Shown here: one piece after another, positions 46,486 through 55,590 of the stretch | Numbering within the stretch: the first letter of the stretch is position 1 | Layout of the letters: each line of letters opens with the position of its first letter | The notes under the pieces: model-generated | What the model was told of the DNA's origin: nothing | What the model saw: only the letters and a program-made list of their open reading frames with translations | Databases searched by the model: none | Made by a program: the position numbers and the translations under genes | DNA from: Rhizobium aethiopicum | GTDB taxonomy: Bacteria > Pseudomonadota > Alphaproteobacteria > Rhizobiales > Rhizobiaceae | Reading direction: 5' to 3' | Assembly: GCF_014197535.1 (NCBI RefSeq) | Contig: NZ_JACIFV010000005.1 | Coordinates: 62,001 to 126,000, forward strand | DNA: 64,000 nt

Positions 46486-46519
46486 TGCGCTCTGAGCCCC
46501 GGCAAGGCTTCAGAGCGCA
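46486..46519. terminator. Bidirectional hairpin between uxuA and TetR gene
   Basis: TGCGCTCTGA / TCAGAGCGCA arms, extended by GCC/GGC with one bulge. It includes the last codons of the minus-strand TetR gene. Convergent position supports termination for both. Confidence 0.6.
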
Positions 46520-47157
46520 CAGCCCTTCAAAAAAAGATCGGTGCACATCTTTGCTCTTGCTGCTATTTCTTCGGTCGGCGGCGGCTGTTGCTGACGCAGC
46601 ATCGCAGCTCGCTGCGGCTCCATGATCATCATGCCGCGCAGCATCCCGCAGGCAGCGTGCGGATCGTCAAGCGCAATAAGACCACAGTCGATCTGCTTGC
46701 GAAGCCAATCCTCCATCAACGTGTTGGTTCTGACGATCGCTTTTTCATAGAAGGCACTGGCGATCTCGGGAAAACGGTCGGACTCACTGATGACGAGCCG
46801 GGTCACGGTGATCGTGTCCAGCGACAGCGCCAGCGTTCCGTAGGCCAGCAGCATGCGCTCGAGCCCCTCTCGGAGATCCGCTGCGGCCAGCGTGCTCGGG
46901 TCAAGCGCCGTGAGAAAATGTCCTGTCCGCTCGATGATCATTGCGGAAAACAGATCTGCTTTCGTCGGAAACAGCCGGTAGAGCGTCTTGGTGGAAACAC
47001 CCGCGTCTTGGGCGATCGCGGCTATGCTGGCGGCGGCGTAGCCATTGTCGTGGAACTGCCGGTTGGCCGCCTCGATGATCACGCTTCTCGTATCCTCGTC
47101 GCAGCGAACCTGCGGCCGTCCTCGCGGCCTCTTCTCGATTTCGTGATTTTGGACCAT
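46510..47157 (-). CDS. TetR-family regulator of the adjacent exporter
   Basis: 215 residues. HTH at residues 20-65 (IIEAANRQFHDNGYAAASIA, then QDAGVSTKTLYRLFPTKADLF), then a TetR_C-type helical domain. The frame runs to 47379, but ATG 47157 starts the usual N-terminal MVQNHEIEKRPRGRP. It is divergent from an HlyD-DHA2 exporter operon. The 120-base intergenic region carries three TTTCC-type half sites, so autoregulation and control of the exporter are likely. In R. etli an RmrAB pump of this type is inducible by plant phenolics; a parallel is inferred. Confidence 0.9.
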   Translation of the reverse strand: MVQNHEIEKRPRGRPQVRCDEDTRSVIIEAANRQFHDNGYAAASIAAIAQDAGVSTKTLYRLFPTKADLFSAMIIERTGHFLTALDPSTLAAADLREGLERMLLAYGTLALSLDTITVTRLVISESDRFPEIASAFYEKAIVRTNTLMEDWLRKQIDCGLIALDDPHAACGMLRGMMIMEPQRAAMLRQQQPPPTEEIAARAKMCTDLFLKGCAL

Positions 47158-47162
47158 CGTTA

Positions 47163-47227
47163 TTTTCCAAATTCTGATTGACATCCCCTTTATAGAGCAT
47201 ATTTTGGAAAACAGCAAGTTTCCGAAA
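47163..47227. promoter_or_regulatory. Three TTTCC-type half sites, candidate TetR operators
   Basis: TTTTCCAAA (47163-47171), TTTGGAAAA (47203-47211) and TTTCCGAAA (47219-47227) lie between the divergent TetR and HlyD genes. The first two are inverted relative to each other. Spacing is compatible with more than one TetR dimer. Inference only. Confidence 0.5.
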
Positions 47228-47280
47228 TCGCATTTAGAGGCCGCAGCCCAAAAGACGGCGACCGTCATCAGGAGAAGGAC

Positions 47281-48465
47281 ATGACCATCAGGACGCTGCA
47301 TGCCCATAACAACAACGCTGTCACCGAAACCGTCGACGAGGCCATACCGGCAAGCCTCGATGCCGGCACGCCACATCATCTCGCGGAGCCATCCGCTCCC
47401 GCTTCAGGAGAAAAAACCGTCCGTAAGCGCGGCCGTTCCCTGCTTTTGGGCGCCACTGCCCTGATGCTGATCGGCGCCGGCGCCTATTACGGTCATGATT
47501 ACTGGACGGTCGGCCGCTTCCATGTCTCGACAGACGATGCCTATGTGAAGGCCGACACCAGCACCATCGCTCCCAAGGTCTCCGGCTATATCGCCGAGGT
47601 TCTCGTTATGGACAACGAGACGGTCAGGGCTGGCCAGCCGCTTGCCCGCATCGACGAGCGCGATTTCAAGGCCGCTCTCGATCAGGCCCGGGCTGACGTC
47701 GCTGCCGCAGAGGCTACCGTCAGCGCCAAGCAGGCTTCGCTCGACATTCAGCAATCGACGATCGCCGCTGCTCGCGCAACCGTCGATGTTGACCGCGCCA
47801 ACGAGACTTTCGCCGAACAGAACAACAAACGTTATTCCAACCTTGCCACCAGCGGTTATGCCCCTGTGCAGACGGCGCAGCAGGCCGCTTCGCAGATTGC
47901 TGCCGCGCAGGCGACCATGGTGCGCGACAGCGCAGCGCTCGACGCCGCCGTCAAGCAGGTCGATCTGCTGACCGCCGAGCTCGTCCAGGCAAAAGCTGCG
48001 CTTGCCCGCAGCCAGGCCGTTCAGCGCCAGGCCGAACTCAATCTCTCCTACGCGACCATCACCGCGCCCGTCGACGGCACTGTCGGCAACCGGACACTGC
48101 GTGCCGGTCAATATGTCCAGGCCGGCACCCAGCTCATGTCGGTCGTGCCGACGGCGGCGGCCTATGTCATCGCCAATTACAAGGAAACCCAGCTGACCGA
48201 CGTCCGCGCCGGCCAGCCAGTCGATATCGAGGTCGATACATTTCCTGGCCGCATCTATCGCGGCCATGTCGAGAGCCTTGCTCCGGCAAGCGGGCAGGAA
48301 TTCGCGCTGCTGCCGCCCGACAACGCGACCGGTAACTTCACCAAGGTCGTTCAGCGCATTCCGGTCAAGATCGTGCTTGACGGCGAGGCCGCCAATGGCG
48401 ACCTGCGTCCCGGCATGTCCGTCCAACTGAGCATCGACACTAAGGCCGATGCCGACCGCAGCTAG
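47281..48465 (+). CDS. HlyD/EmrA-type membrane fusion protein
   Basis: 394 residues. Periplasmic adaptor of a tripartite exporter. One membrane anchor (about residues 48-66, LLLGATALMLIGAGAYYGHD). The barrel-sandwich half motif is DDAYVKADTSTIAPKVSGYI. A long alpha-helical hairpin follows (about residues 125-255, with repeated AAEATVSAKQASL and AELVQAKAALARSQ heptad-like sequence). The second half is DGTVGNRTLRAGQYVQAGTQ. Close to R. etli RmrA and E. coli EmrA. Upstream of the DHA2 partner by 24 bases. Confidence 0.93.
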   Translation: MTIRTLHAHNNNAVTETVDEAIPASLDAGTPHHLAEPSAPASGEKTVRKRGRSLLLGATALMLIGAGAYYGHDYWTVGRFHVSTDDAYVKADTSTIAPKVSGYIAEVLVMDNETVRAGQPLARIDERDFKAALDQARADVAAAEATVSAKQASLDIQQSTIAAARATVDVDRANETFAEQNNKRYSNLATSGYAPVQTAQQAASQIAAAQATMVRDSAALDAAVKQVDLLTAELVQAKAALARSQAVQRQAELNLSYATITAPVDGTVGNRTLRAGQYVQAGTQLMSVVPTAAAYVIANYKETQLTDVRAGQPVDIEVDTFPGRIYRGHVESLAPASGQEFALLPPDNATGNFTKVVQRIPVKIVLDGEAANGDLRPGMSVQLSIDTKADADRS

Positions 48466-48489
48466 GCGAGGGGATCAGGAGATCGTGTC

Positions 48490-50073
48490 ATGTCCACCAT
48501 CGCAGCAACAGCCGTCCCGATATCGCATCCGGGCGCCGGCACCAGGGAATGGATCGCCGTCCTCGCCGGCATGATCGGCGCCTTCATGGCGATCCTCAAC
48601 ATCCAGATCACCAACGCCTCCCTCCTCGACATCGAGGGCGGCATCGGCACGGGCGTCGACAACGGCGCCTGGATCTCCACCTCCTACCTGATCGGCGAAA
48701 TCGTGGTCATTCCGCTGACGGCCTATTTCAGCAACGTCTTCTCGTTCCGCCGCTATATCCTCGTCAACTCCATCCTTTTCCCGCTCTTTTCGATGGCTTG
48801 TGCCTTCGCCCTTGATCTCGGCACGATGATCCTGCTTCGCGGCCTGCAGGGCTTTGCCGGCGGCGTGCTGATCCCCATGGCCTTCACCATGGTGCTGACC
48901 AAGCTGCCGAAGAGCCAGCAGCCGCTTGGTCTTGCCATCTTCGCGCTGTCGGTCACTTTCGCCCCGGCGATCGGTCCGACGATCGGCGGCTACCTGACGG
49001 AGAATTACGGCTGGCAGACGATCTTCTTCATCAACACGATCCCGAGCCTCATCATGGCGGCCGCTCTTGCCCTGACGCTGGAAAAACAGCCGATGCAGCT
49101 GCACCTCCTGAAGGAAGGCGACTGGGCCGGCATCCTCACCATGGCGATCGGCCTTTCGGCACTGCAGACCGTGCTGGAAGAAGGCAACAAGGATGACTGG
49201 TTCTCCTCGCCCTTCATCGTCAAGCTCAGCATCGTCGCCTTCGCCTTCCTTGCCGCCTTCATCTGGATCGAGCTGACGGTCAAGAAGCCGCTGGTCAAGC
49301 TGCGGCTGCTCACTCAGCGCAATTTCGGCATCGGCGTGCTGGTCAATGTGCTCGTCGGCGTCGCACTCTTCGGCACCGTCTACATCCTGCCGCAATATCT
49401 CGGCCAGGTGCAGCGTTACAATGCCGAGCAGATCGGCAACGTGCTCGCCTGGACCGGCCTGCCGCAGCTGCTGCTCATTCCATTGGTGCCCGTTCTCATG
49501 AAGCGGTTCGACGCCCGCTATATCGGCTTCCTCGGCATCTCGATCTTCGCGATCAGCTGCTTCATGAACATCATGCTCTCGGCCGACAATGCCGGCGACC
49601 AGTTCTGGATCCCGAATATCGTGCGCGCCGTCGGCCAGGCCCTGGTGCTGACGCCGATCACCGCCATCACTACCGCCGGCATCGCGCCCGCCGATGCAGC
49701 CGCTGCCTCGGGTCTCACCAACATGCTGCGCAATCTCGGTGGCGCGGTCGGCACGGCCTCGCTCGGCACGATCCTGACGAAGCGCGAGCAGTTCCATTCG
49801 AATATCATCGGCCAGTCGATTACGCTGACCCGTGACGAAGTTCGCGATCGCCTGGCCAAATTGTCAGGCTACTTCATCCAGCACGGCGTCTCCGATCCGG
49901 CCGTTGCATCGCAGAAGGCAATCGTCGCGCTTGGCCAGACCGTCAAGCGCCAGGCCCTCATCATGGGCTTCAGCGACACCTTTGCCGTGATCGGCATGGT
50001 ATTGGCACTGGCGGCGATCGCCCTGCTTTTCACGAAGAAGCCCCGGGCCGGCGCAGGTGCCGGCGCTCATTGA
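48490..50073 (+). CDS. DHA2-family exporter, EmrB/RmrB-like
   Basis: 527 residues, about 14 membrane segments. Partner of the HlyD-type adaptor in a drug or phenolic efflux system. The N-terminal motif (FMAILNIQITNASLLDIEGG) differs slightly from the common DHA2 motif D1 (LDxTIVNVALP), as in EmrB-like proteins of rhizobia. Further on are motif C ALSVTFAPAIGPTIGGYL and a long loop near residues 195-235 before TM9. Ends before a terminator. Orthology with RmrB is likely but not verified. Confidence 0.92.
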   Translation: MSTIAATAVPISHPGAGTREWIAVLAGMIGAFMAILNIQITNASLLDIEGGIGTGVDNGAWISTSYLIGEIVVIPLTAYFSNVFSFRRYILVNSILFPLFSMACAFALDLGTMILLRGLQGFAGGVLIPMAFTMVLTKLPKSQQPLGLAIFALSVTFAPAIGPTIGGYLTENYGWQTIFFINTIPSLIMAAALALTLEKQPMQLHLLKEGDWAGILTMAIGLSALQTVLEEGNKDDWFSSPFIVKLSIVAFAFLAAFIWIELTVKKPLVKLRLLTQRNFGIGVLVNVLVGVALFGTVYILPQYLGQVQRYNAEQIGNVLAWTGLPQLLLIPLVPVLMKRFDARYIGFLGISIFAISCFMNIMLSADNAGDQFWIPNIVRAVGQALVLTPITAITTAGIAPADAAAASGLTNMLRNLGGAVGTASLGTILTKREQFHSNIIGQSITLTRDEVRDRLAKLSGYFIQHGVSDPAVASQKAIVALGQTVKRQALIMGFSDTFAVIGMVLALAAIALLFTKKPRAGAGAGAH

Positions 50074-50111
50074 AGACGGTTGGGGCGCCGCCGGAAGATC
50101 GTCCTGAAGAA

Positions 50112-50146
50112 AAGCCCTCCTTTGCGGCCCGCGCGAAGGAGGGCTT
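50112..50146. terminator. Strong hairpin between convergent genes
   Basis: AAGCCCTCCTT / AAGGAGGGCTT, 11-base perfect arms with a 13-base loop, between the exporter gene (ends 50073) and the minus-strand epimerase gene (ends 50159). Serves both directions. Confidence 0.75.
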
Positions 50147-50158
50147 CGCTGTGAAAGC

Positions 50159-51028
50159 CTATTGCGCGACCTCGACCGTGAAGGCGAAGCGCGCCATGGC
50201 ACCGGGCGCCAGCATGGTGGTCGAGGGTCGCTGCGACAGTTCGCTCGAAGCTCCGGCTTGCGCAGCCGTCCCGTGCCAGGGTTCGACGCAGAGGAAGGGT
50301 GCGGCCGGCTTGGTCCACAGCGCAAGATTGGGCAGGTTTTCGAAATGGAACTGCAAGGCTGGTCCGCCCTCGGCGCCGTAGCGCAGCCCTTCTCCCGCAC
50401 CTTCGGGGAAGATCATCGCGTCCTGCTCGAACATCGCATGATCCAGCTCCAGCCGGCCTTTGACGAAGGGCGAGGGCAACGGCGCTGGATTGATGAGGCC
50501 GCCCTCCAGCCGCACAAGCTCAGGCTCACCCTCATTGTCGAGCGTGACGGTGTGGGCGCGCCCGGAGGCATCCGGCAGCGGCCAGGCGAAGGCCGGATGG
50601 AAGCCCAATCCGAACGGCATCGCCTGCTGATCGCGGTTGCTGACCTCGGCGGTGACGGTTAAGGCGTGGCCCTCGACCGCATGTTCCACGGCCAACAGAA
50701 AGTCGAACGGATAGACCGCCCGGGTGGCCGCCGACGCGGCAAGCTCGTGCCGGCAGCTCGTTGCCGTGGAGGCTGTAAGGGCAAATTCGCTGCGCCGGGC
50801 AAACCCGTGCTGCGCCATCGGATAGACCGTGCCGCCGATCGCGAGCTTGTCGTCCGGCGCCTTGCCGACGATCGGAAACAGGATCGGCGAGCGCCCTGCC
50901 CAAAACGCCGCGTCGCCCGTCCACAACCAGGAGCGCCCGTCATTGGTGGTCAGCGCCTGCATTTCTGCGCCGAGGGAAGAGACGTCGACGGTGATATCCC
51001 CATTGCCGATCCGGATTGTGCTTGGCAT
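50159..51028 (-). CDS. Aldose 1-epimerase family protein
   Basis: 289 residues. Galactose-mutarotase fold: the N-terminal IRIGNGDITVDVSSLGAEM region, then SPILFPIVGKAPDD, GFARRSEFALT (the H/R position is QHGFARRS), GLGFHPAFAWPL with the catalytic-loop histidine, and CVEPWHG containing the glutamate. Interconverts alpha and beta hexose anomers or acts on hexose-6-phosphates (YeaD-like). ATG 51028 is used. No sugar operon is adjacent. Confidence 0.88.
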   Translation of the reverse strand: MPSTIRIGNGDITVDVSSLGAEMQALTTNDGRSWLWTGDAAFWAGRSPILFPIVGKAPDDKLAIGGTVYPMAQHGFARRSEFALTASTATSCRHELAASAATRAVYPFDFLLAVEHAVEGHALTVTAEVSNRDQQAMPFGLGFHPAFAWPLPDASGRAHTVTLDNEGEPELVRLEGGLINPAPLPSPFVKGRLELDHAMFEQDAMIFPEGAGEGLRYGAEGGPALQFHFENLPNLALWTKPAAPFLCVEPWHGTAAQAGASSELSQRPSTTMLAPGAMARFAFTVEVAQ

Positions 51029-51113
51029 GGCAATTCCTTTCACGCTGGTTCGGTACAAGCATAGCTGCCTGCACCGCGGTTTCTATCTGTGGGTGGAAGA
51101 CGTACGTCAGCCG

Positions 51114-51443
51114 TTATTTCCGTATTGCGCCCAGTCTGGCGATCACTTCGTTCGGGATGCCGTAGCGCTGGATGGCGTCGCGGTTGTTGCGCAAGCCGCA
51201 AATCTCCCGCTGAATGAAGAATGCCCAGACGGCGTCGGAGGCGTCATTGACAAGCCTCTCGCGTGCCTCTGCGCTTCGATGCTCGCCGGTCCAGGCTTTC
51301 AGCGCGGTGAGTGCCGCCTCCACCTTCAGTCCGTGACGTCCGAGCGCATCGGCGCGTTCCGACATCAACTCGTATTCGAGGACGTTGAAGCCGTTTTTAT
51401 CCTGCTGGGATTGTCTGAAGGATTGTGGCGGACGAACGCTCAT
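51114..51443 (-). CDS. DUF6665 family protein
   Basis: 109 residues, soluble, all-helical. Contains NVLEYELMSERADALGRHGL and the end RYGIPNEVIARLGA, typical of the DUF6665 group of Rhizobiales. Function unknown. Transcribed away from the ABC-F gene (divergent, about 140 bases). Confidence 0.75.
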   Translation of the reverse strand: MSVRPPQSFRQSQQDKNGFNVLEYELMSERADALGRHGLKVEAALTALKAWTGEHRSAEARERLVNDASDAVWAFFIQREICGLRNNRDAIQRYGIPNEVIARLGAIRK

Positions 51444-51586
51444 GGGTACGGATTCCTTGATCGGCGTAGGCCAACAACATTATCCAATGCGGCCTTCGAG
51501 ATCGAGAGGGTAGGGGAACGGACCTATCCCGCCGTTTCGCCGCGTGGTAAGGGCGCCGTAACTTTTTTCCGGCCCCGCAGCACATC

Positions 51587-53209
51587 ATGATTCGTATCGA
51601 AAATATCAGCAAGCAGCTCAGCCACCGCATCCTCTTTATCGAGGCTTCGGCAGCTCTCAACAAAGGCGAGAAGATCGGCCTCGTCGGCCCGAACGGCGCC
51701 GGCAAGACGACGATCTTCCGGATGATCAACGGCGAAGAGCAGCCCGACGAGGGCCAGGTCTCCTGCGAGAAGGGCGTGACCATCGGCTATTTCAACCAGG
51801 ACGTCGGCGAAATGGCGGGGCACAGTGCCGTCGCCGAGGTGATGAACGGCGCCGGGCCGGTCAGCGTCGTTGCCGCCGAGCTGCGGGAGTTGGAGGCTGC
51901 CATGGTCGATCCCGAGAGGGCCGGCGACATGGAGGAGATCATCGAGCGCTACGGCGAGGTGCAAGCGCGTTACGAGGAGCTGGACGGTTATGCGCTCGAC
52001 GGCCGCGCCCGCGAAGTGCTTGCGGGCCTGAGCTTCAGCCAGGAGATGATGGACGGCGATGTCGGCGCGCTGTCGGGCGGCTGGAAGATGCGTGTAGCTC
52101 TTGCCCGCATCCTGCTGATGCGCCCCGATGTCATGCTGCTCGACGAACCGAGCAACCATCTCGATCTCGAAAGCCTGATATGGCTCGAAGAGTTCCTGAA
52201 GGGCTATGAGGGTGCGCTGCTGATGACCTCGCATGACCGCGAGTTCATGAACCGCATCGTCAACAAGATCCTCGAGATCGATGCCGGCTCGCTGACCTCC
52301 TATTCCGGCGATTATGAATTTTACGAGCAGCAGCGGGCGCAGAACGAAAAGCAGCAGCAGGCCCAGTTCGAGCGCCAGCAGGCGATGCTCGCCAAGGAAA
52401 TCAAGTTCATCGAGCGGTTCAAGGCGCGCGCTTCGCATGCTTCGCAGGTGCAGAGCCGCGTGAAGAAGCTGGAGAAGATCGACCGGGTGGAACCACCCAA
52501 GCGCCGCCAGTCGGTCGCGTTCGAATTCCAGCCAGCGCCGCGCTCCGGCGAGGACGTGATCAGCTTGAAGAACGTCCACAAGAAATATGGCACCCGAAGC
52601 ATCTATGAGGGGCTGGATTTCATGGTGCGGCGGCGAGAACGCTGGTGCATCATGGGCATCAACGGCGCCGGCAAATCGACATTGCTGAAGCTGGTGACGG
52701 GCACCACGACGCCCGACGAAGGCAGTGTCGCTCTCGGTGCCAGCGTCAAGTTAGGCTATTTCGCCCAGCACGCCATGGATATCCTCGATGGCGAGCGCAC
52801 GATCTTCCAATCGCTGGAAGATCGGTTTCCCCAGGCAGGGCAGGGGCCTTTGCGGGCGCTCGCCGGATGTTTCGGCTTTTCCGGCGACGATGTCGAAAAA
52901 AGGTGCCGGGTGCTGTCGGGCGGGGAGAAGGCCCGATTGGTCATGGCGATGATGCTGTTCGACCCGCCGAACCTGCTCGTGCTTGACGAACCGACCAACC
53001 ATCTCGACCTCGACACCAAGGAAATGCTGATCAAGGCGCTCTCGCAATATGAGGGTACCATGCTGTTCGTCTCCCACGACCGGCATTTCCTGGCTGCGCT
53101 TTCCAACCGCGTGCTGGAGCTGACGCCGGAGGGCGTCCATCAATATGGTGGCGGCTATACGGAATATGTGGCGCGTACCGGCCACGAGGCGCCCGGACTT
53201 CGGAGCTGA
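51587..53209 (+). CDS. ABC-F family ATPase
   Basis: 540 residues, soluble. Two ATPase cassettes: Walker A GPNGAGKTTIF near residue 36 and GINGAGKSTLL near residue 356, signatures LSGGWKMRVALAR and LSGGEKARLVMAM, and the Walker B/D-loop MLLDEPSNHLDLES and LVLDEPTNHLDLDT. The linker between them (about residues 230-315, rich in Gln/Lys/Arg, QQRAQNEKQQQAQFERQQAM) is the P-site tRNA interaction motif region. No membrane segments. ABC-F proteins act on the ribosome E site; which of the EttA/Uup/YbiT/YheS types this is cannot be told, but the long Gln-rich linker is nearest YbiT. Confidence 0.93.
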   Translation: MIRIENISKQLSHRILFIEASAALNKGEKIGLVGPNGAGKTTIFRMINGEEQPDEGQVSCEKGVTIGYFNQDVGEMAGHSAVAEVMNGAGPVSVVAAELRELEAAMVDPERAGDMEEIIERYGEVQARYEELDGYALDGRAREVLAGLSFSQEMMDGDVGALSGGWKMRVALARILLMRPDVMLLDEPSNHLDLESLIWLEEFLKGYEGALLMTSHDREFMNRIVNKILEIDAGSLTSYSGDYEFYEQQRAQNEKQQQAQFERQQAMLAKEIKFIERFKARASHASQVQSRVKKLEKIDRVEPPKRRQSVAFEFQPAPRSGEDVISLKNVHKKYGTRSIYEGLDFMVRRRERWCIMGINGAGKSTLLKLVTGTTTPDEGSVALGASVKLGYFAQHAMDILDGERTIFQSLEDRFPQAGQGPLRALAGCFGFSGDDVEKRCRVLSGGEKARLVMAMMLFDPPNLLVLDEPTNHLDLDTKEMLIKALSQYEGTMLFVSHDRHFLAALSNRVLELTPEGVHQYGGGYTEYVARTGHEAPGLRS

Positions 53210-53352
53210 ACGGCTATTTTTCCGCCGGCTGTGAGGGCCGTTCATGTGAGCGAAGAACAGCGCCGGCCGACATTGCCGGCGTTCTGCCACGATGATGACC
53301 CATTTCCGTGGTGTTCGGGCCTTCTTCAAACAATCGGGGCGGGCACATCAGC

Positions 53353-53880
53353 ATGGACTGGATCAATCGTCATATCGATCAGCCGTTATTGAACGGCGCG
53401 GCAGGCTTGCTGCGGCAGTGGCACATTCGTACACGGCAGTCGCCGGAGCTGCTGGAGCCGACGTGGAATCTTGTCGTGCTATCCTTTCTCCTGATTGCCA
53501 GCGGACAGGTTATGACGGGCAAGCCTTTCGCGCTCAGCATTGCCGCGCTGATCATGCTGGCCCTGCCTTCAGCCAAAAAATTGCTTTCGGCGGTCAAGGC
53601 AGGGGGAAGCGCCTATGGCGCCCGGGAATACAAGTCGTCGCGGGCGCGCGCCGTCGCCAAACGGGAAGCGGAATGGTCGGTGCGAATCATCGTGCTGTTT
53701 TCATCCGCCTGCCTTCCATTCATCGCCCGCATCGATGATCCGGTGGGCGCCTGTTTCATGCTGGGGGCAAGTGTCTGGTTCGTGCTGACCGGGCCGCTCA
53801 AGACTTATCTCGATGCGGCCGAACCTCCCGAACCGACTGAAGGCGACCGGATGTACAGCGGCGTCTTTCATTTCGGTTGA
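53353..53880 (+). CDS. Membrane protein of unknown function
   Basis: 175 residues with about four membrane segments (LVVLSFLLIASGQVMT, LSIAALIMLALPSA, IIVLFSSACLPFIA and CFMLGASVWFVLT). Between segments 2 and 3 a basic loop (RAVAKREAEWSV) would be cytoplasmic. The C-terminus is acidic. No family recognised. ATG 53353 is preferred over 53308, as it starts MDWINRHIDQPLL. Separate from neighbours by more than 100 bases. Confidence 0.7.
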   Translation: MDWINRHIDQPLLNGAAGLLRQWHIRTRQSPELLEPTWNLVVLSFLLIASGQVMTGKPFALSIAALIMLALPSAKKLLSAVKAGGSAYGAREYKSSRARAVAKREAEWSVRIIVLFSSACLPFIARIDDPVGACFMLGASVWFVLTGPLKTYLDAAEPPEPTEGDRMYSGVFHFG

Positions 53881-53972
53881 ACAAAGCGACGGTCCAGCCG
53901 CAGGCCGTGAGAGTGAGGGAACCAAACAGGGCGGTCGCCGTTATCTCCGCAGCAACGTAAAAGGAGATTGCG

Positions 53973-54137
53973 ATGCTTTACTACGCTCTGGTGTTTCTCG
54001 TTGTGGCCTTGATTGCCGGCGTCCTCGGATTTGGCGGCATCGCAGGGGCTTCAGCTTCCATTGCCCAGGTTCTGTTCTTCATTTTCCTGGTGTTGTTCGT
54101 CGTCTCGCTTGTGATGCGCTTCATGCGCAGAGTATAG
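53973..54137 (+). CDS. DUF1328 family small membrane protein
   Basis: 54 residues. Two hydrophobic segments: [20 protein letters not shown] and [19 protein letters not shown], followed by RFMRRV. This is the exact DUF1328 pattern (stress-associated membrane proteins related to YtjA). SD AAAGGAG lies 7 bases upstream. Followed by a terminator. Shorter than 60 residues, so easily missed. Confidence 0.88.
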   Translation: MLYYALVFLVVALIAGVLGFGGIAGASASIAQVLFFIFLVLFVVSLVMRFMRRV

Positions 54138-54463
54138 TGAAGATGGGTCAAGTATAAAGCCCGGTGATAATTATCGCCGGGTTTTGTTTTTCTTGAGTCC
54201 CGCAGCGGTCGGCGGAAACTCGCTTCGAGCGAATGTGCTTTTCGTGCAACCATTCCTAACAAGATCGTGAAAGACCGCATGCTGGTCGCATATGCCTTCG
54301 AAATGTCCCAATGGGGCTGAACCGTGAGGCTGTCGCTTGCGCCTTCCCACGCGCTTTGAGACGCGACACGAAAACGGCGCCGTCCGGGATTGCTTTGCGG
54401 TCCCCTCCGATATCCGGTGCCGCCAGCCGGGTGTTCCCGTCACGATTTGAGAAGGAGAGACTT
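54138..54463. other. Intergenic with terminator and probable promoter
   Basis: After the terminator at 54160-54188 about 270 bases precede the DUF992 start. No gene supported. SD GGAGAG is present at 54453-54458. Confidence 0.5.
54160..54188 (+). terminator. Terminator after the DUF1328 gene
   Basis: CCCGGTGAT / ATCGCCGGG stem with one wobble pair and a 4-base loop, followed by TTTTG then TTTTTC. Confidence 0.7.
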
Positions 54464-54985
54464 ATGAAAAAAACTCTTGCGACGGCGTTTGCCGCGGTAT
54501 CGTTGACGTTTGTCGGCGCGGTGGCGGCCAATGCCGCCGACCCCGTCGCCAGAACCTATGAAGAGCCGGACCTGCGCAACGGCGTGAAAATCGGTTATCT
54601 CACTTGCGATATCGGCGGCGGCACGGGTTATGTGCTCGGCTCGTCCAAGGAAGCCGATTGCGTCTTTCAGTCAATTGTCGGCAATGAGCTTTTCGATCAC
54701 TACACCGGCGAAATTCGAAAGCTTGGCATCGATCTCGGCTTCACCACGCGCAGTCGCCTGATCTGGGCGGTGTTTGCGCCGACGGCTGGTTATCATCGCG
54801 GGTCGCTCGCCGGACTTTATGTCGGTGCCAGCGCAGAGGCGACGGTTGGTGCCGGCGTCGGCGCCAACCTACTAGTCGGTGGCACCTCCGGTTCAATCCA
54901 TCTGCAGACGGTTAGCCTGACCGGCCAGCTTGGCCTGAATGTTGCGGCCGGCAGCGCATCGATGACCTTGACCCCGGCGGATTGA
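54464..54985 (+). CDS. DUF992 family periplasmic protein
   Basis: 173 residues with a signal peptide (cleavage near ANA-AD at about 24). The mature part has the DUF992 pattern: VKIGYLTCDIGGGTGYVLGS, CVFQ, HYTGEIRKLGIDLGFT, then a glycine/alanine-rich C-terminal region (AGLYVGASAEATVGAGVGAN). The family is restricted to alphaproteobacteria; function unknown. SD GGAGAG is 5 bases before the ATG. A GC-rich hairpin follows at 54996-55023. Confidence 0.88.
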   Translation: MKKTLATAFAAVSLTFVGAVAANAADPVARTYEEPDLRNGVKIGYLTCDIGGGTGYVLGSSKEADCVFQSIVGNELFDHYTGEIRKLGIDLGFTTRSRLIWAVFAPTAGYHRGSLAGLYVGASAEATVGAGVGANLLVGGTSGSIHLQTVSLTGQLGLNVAAGSASMTLTPAD

Positions 54986-54995
54986 CGGGTTTTGT

Positions 54996-55023
54996 CGCCC
55001 CCCGCCGCGACGCGGCGGGGGCG
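54996..55023 (+). terminator. GC-rich hairpin after DUF992 gene
   Basis: CGCCCCCCGCCGCG / CGCGGCGGGGGCG-type arms around a 1-2 base centre, 10 bases after the stop codon. No T run. Confidence 0.45.
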
Positions 55024-55064
55024 TCACGAGCTTATTGGCTTGGCTTTGCGCTGGCGGCGAAGCA

Positions 55065-55532
55065 ATGGATATCCGAATTGCAATGCCCGACGAGGATGAG
55101 ATCCTGGTCGGGCACTACCTGAAAATCTGGGACAGCTATGGCACGCCGCCCGAACATTACAGGCCGGACGCGGGGGTGCGGATATTGTCGTTTTTGAGAA
55201 GCGGTCGCGAGGAGCGACGCCTCGCCTCGTTCTTCGCCATTGTGGACGATGAAATCGCCGGTTCCGTATCTTGCCAGCTGCACCAATCGCCGTTTCCGGA
55301 AGTCATTCGGCCGGAGCAGCGGTTGCACGGTTACGTCTGGTGCGTCTATGTCGCGGAGGCCTTCCGCCGGCGCGGCATCGCTTTGGCGCTGACGAACAGG
55401 GCCGTTGATTATCTGAAATCCATCGGCTGCACGACCGCTGTCATCCACGCCTCGGATGCGGGGGAGCCAGTCTATCGCAGCGCTGGCTTCGAGCTGGCGA
55501 AGGAAATGCGCCTAAAGTTCCCCGGGGAGTGA
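55065..55532 (+). CDS. GNAT family acetyltransferase
   Basis: 155 residues. GNAT fold: MDIRIAMPDEDEILVGHYLK at the start, and the acetyl-CoA loop VYVAEAFRRRGIALALTNRA (R-x-x-G-x-A/G) near residue 105, then a C-terminal YRSAGFELAKEMRL. ATG 55065 is used; a longer frame from 55035 is possible. Substrate unknown. Divergent in role from its neighbours. Confidence 0.85.
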   Translation: MDIRIAMPDEDEILVGHYLKIWDSYGTPPEHYRPDAGVRILSFLRSGREERRLASFFAIVDDEIAGSVSCQLHQSPFPEVIRPEQRLHGYVWCVYVAEAFRRRGIALALTNRAVDYLKSIGCTTAVIHASDAGEPVYRSAGFELAKEMRLKFPGE

Positions 55533-55590
55533 GCCGCGTAGCCGAAGCGCCTACAGACGGCTGAGGAATGTGCGCGGCGGCGTCGTCCAT

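Noticed and set aside
48475..49797. 440-residue minus-strand frame opposite the DHA2 exporter
   Set aside because: Shadow; highly charged artefact of antisense GC-rich membrane-gene codons.
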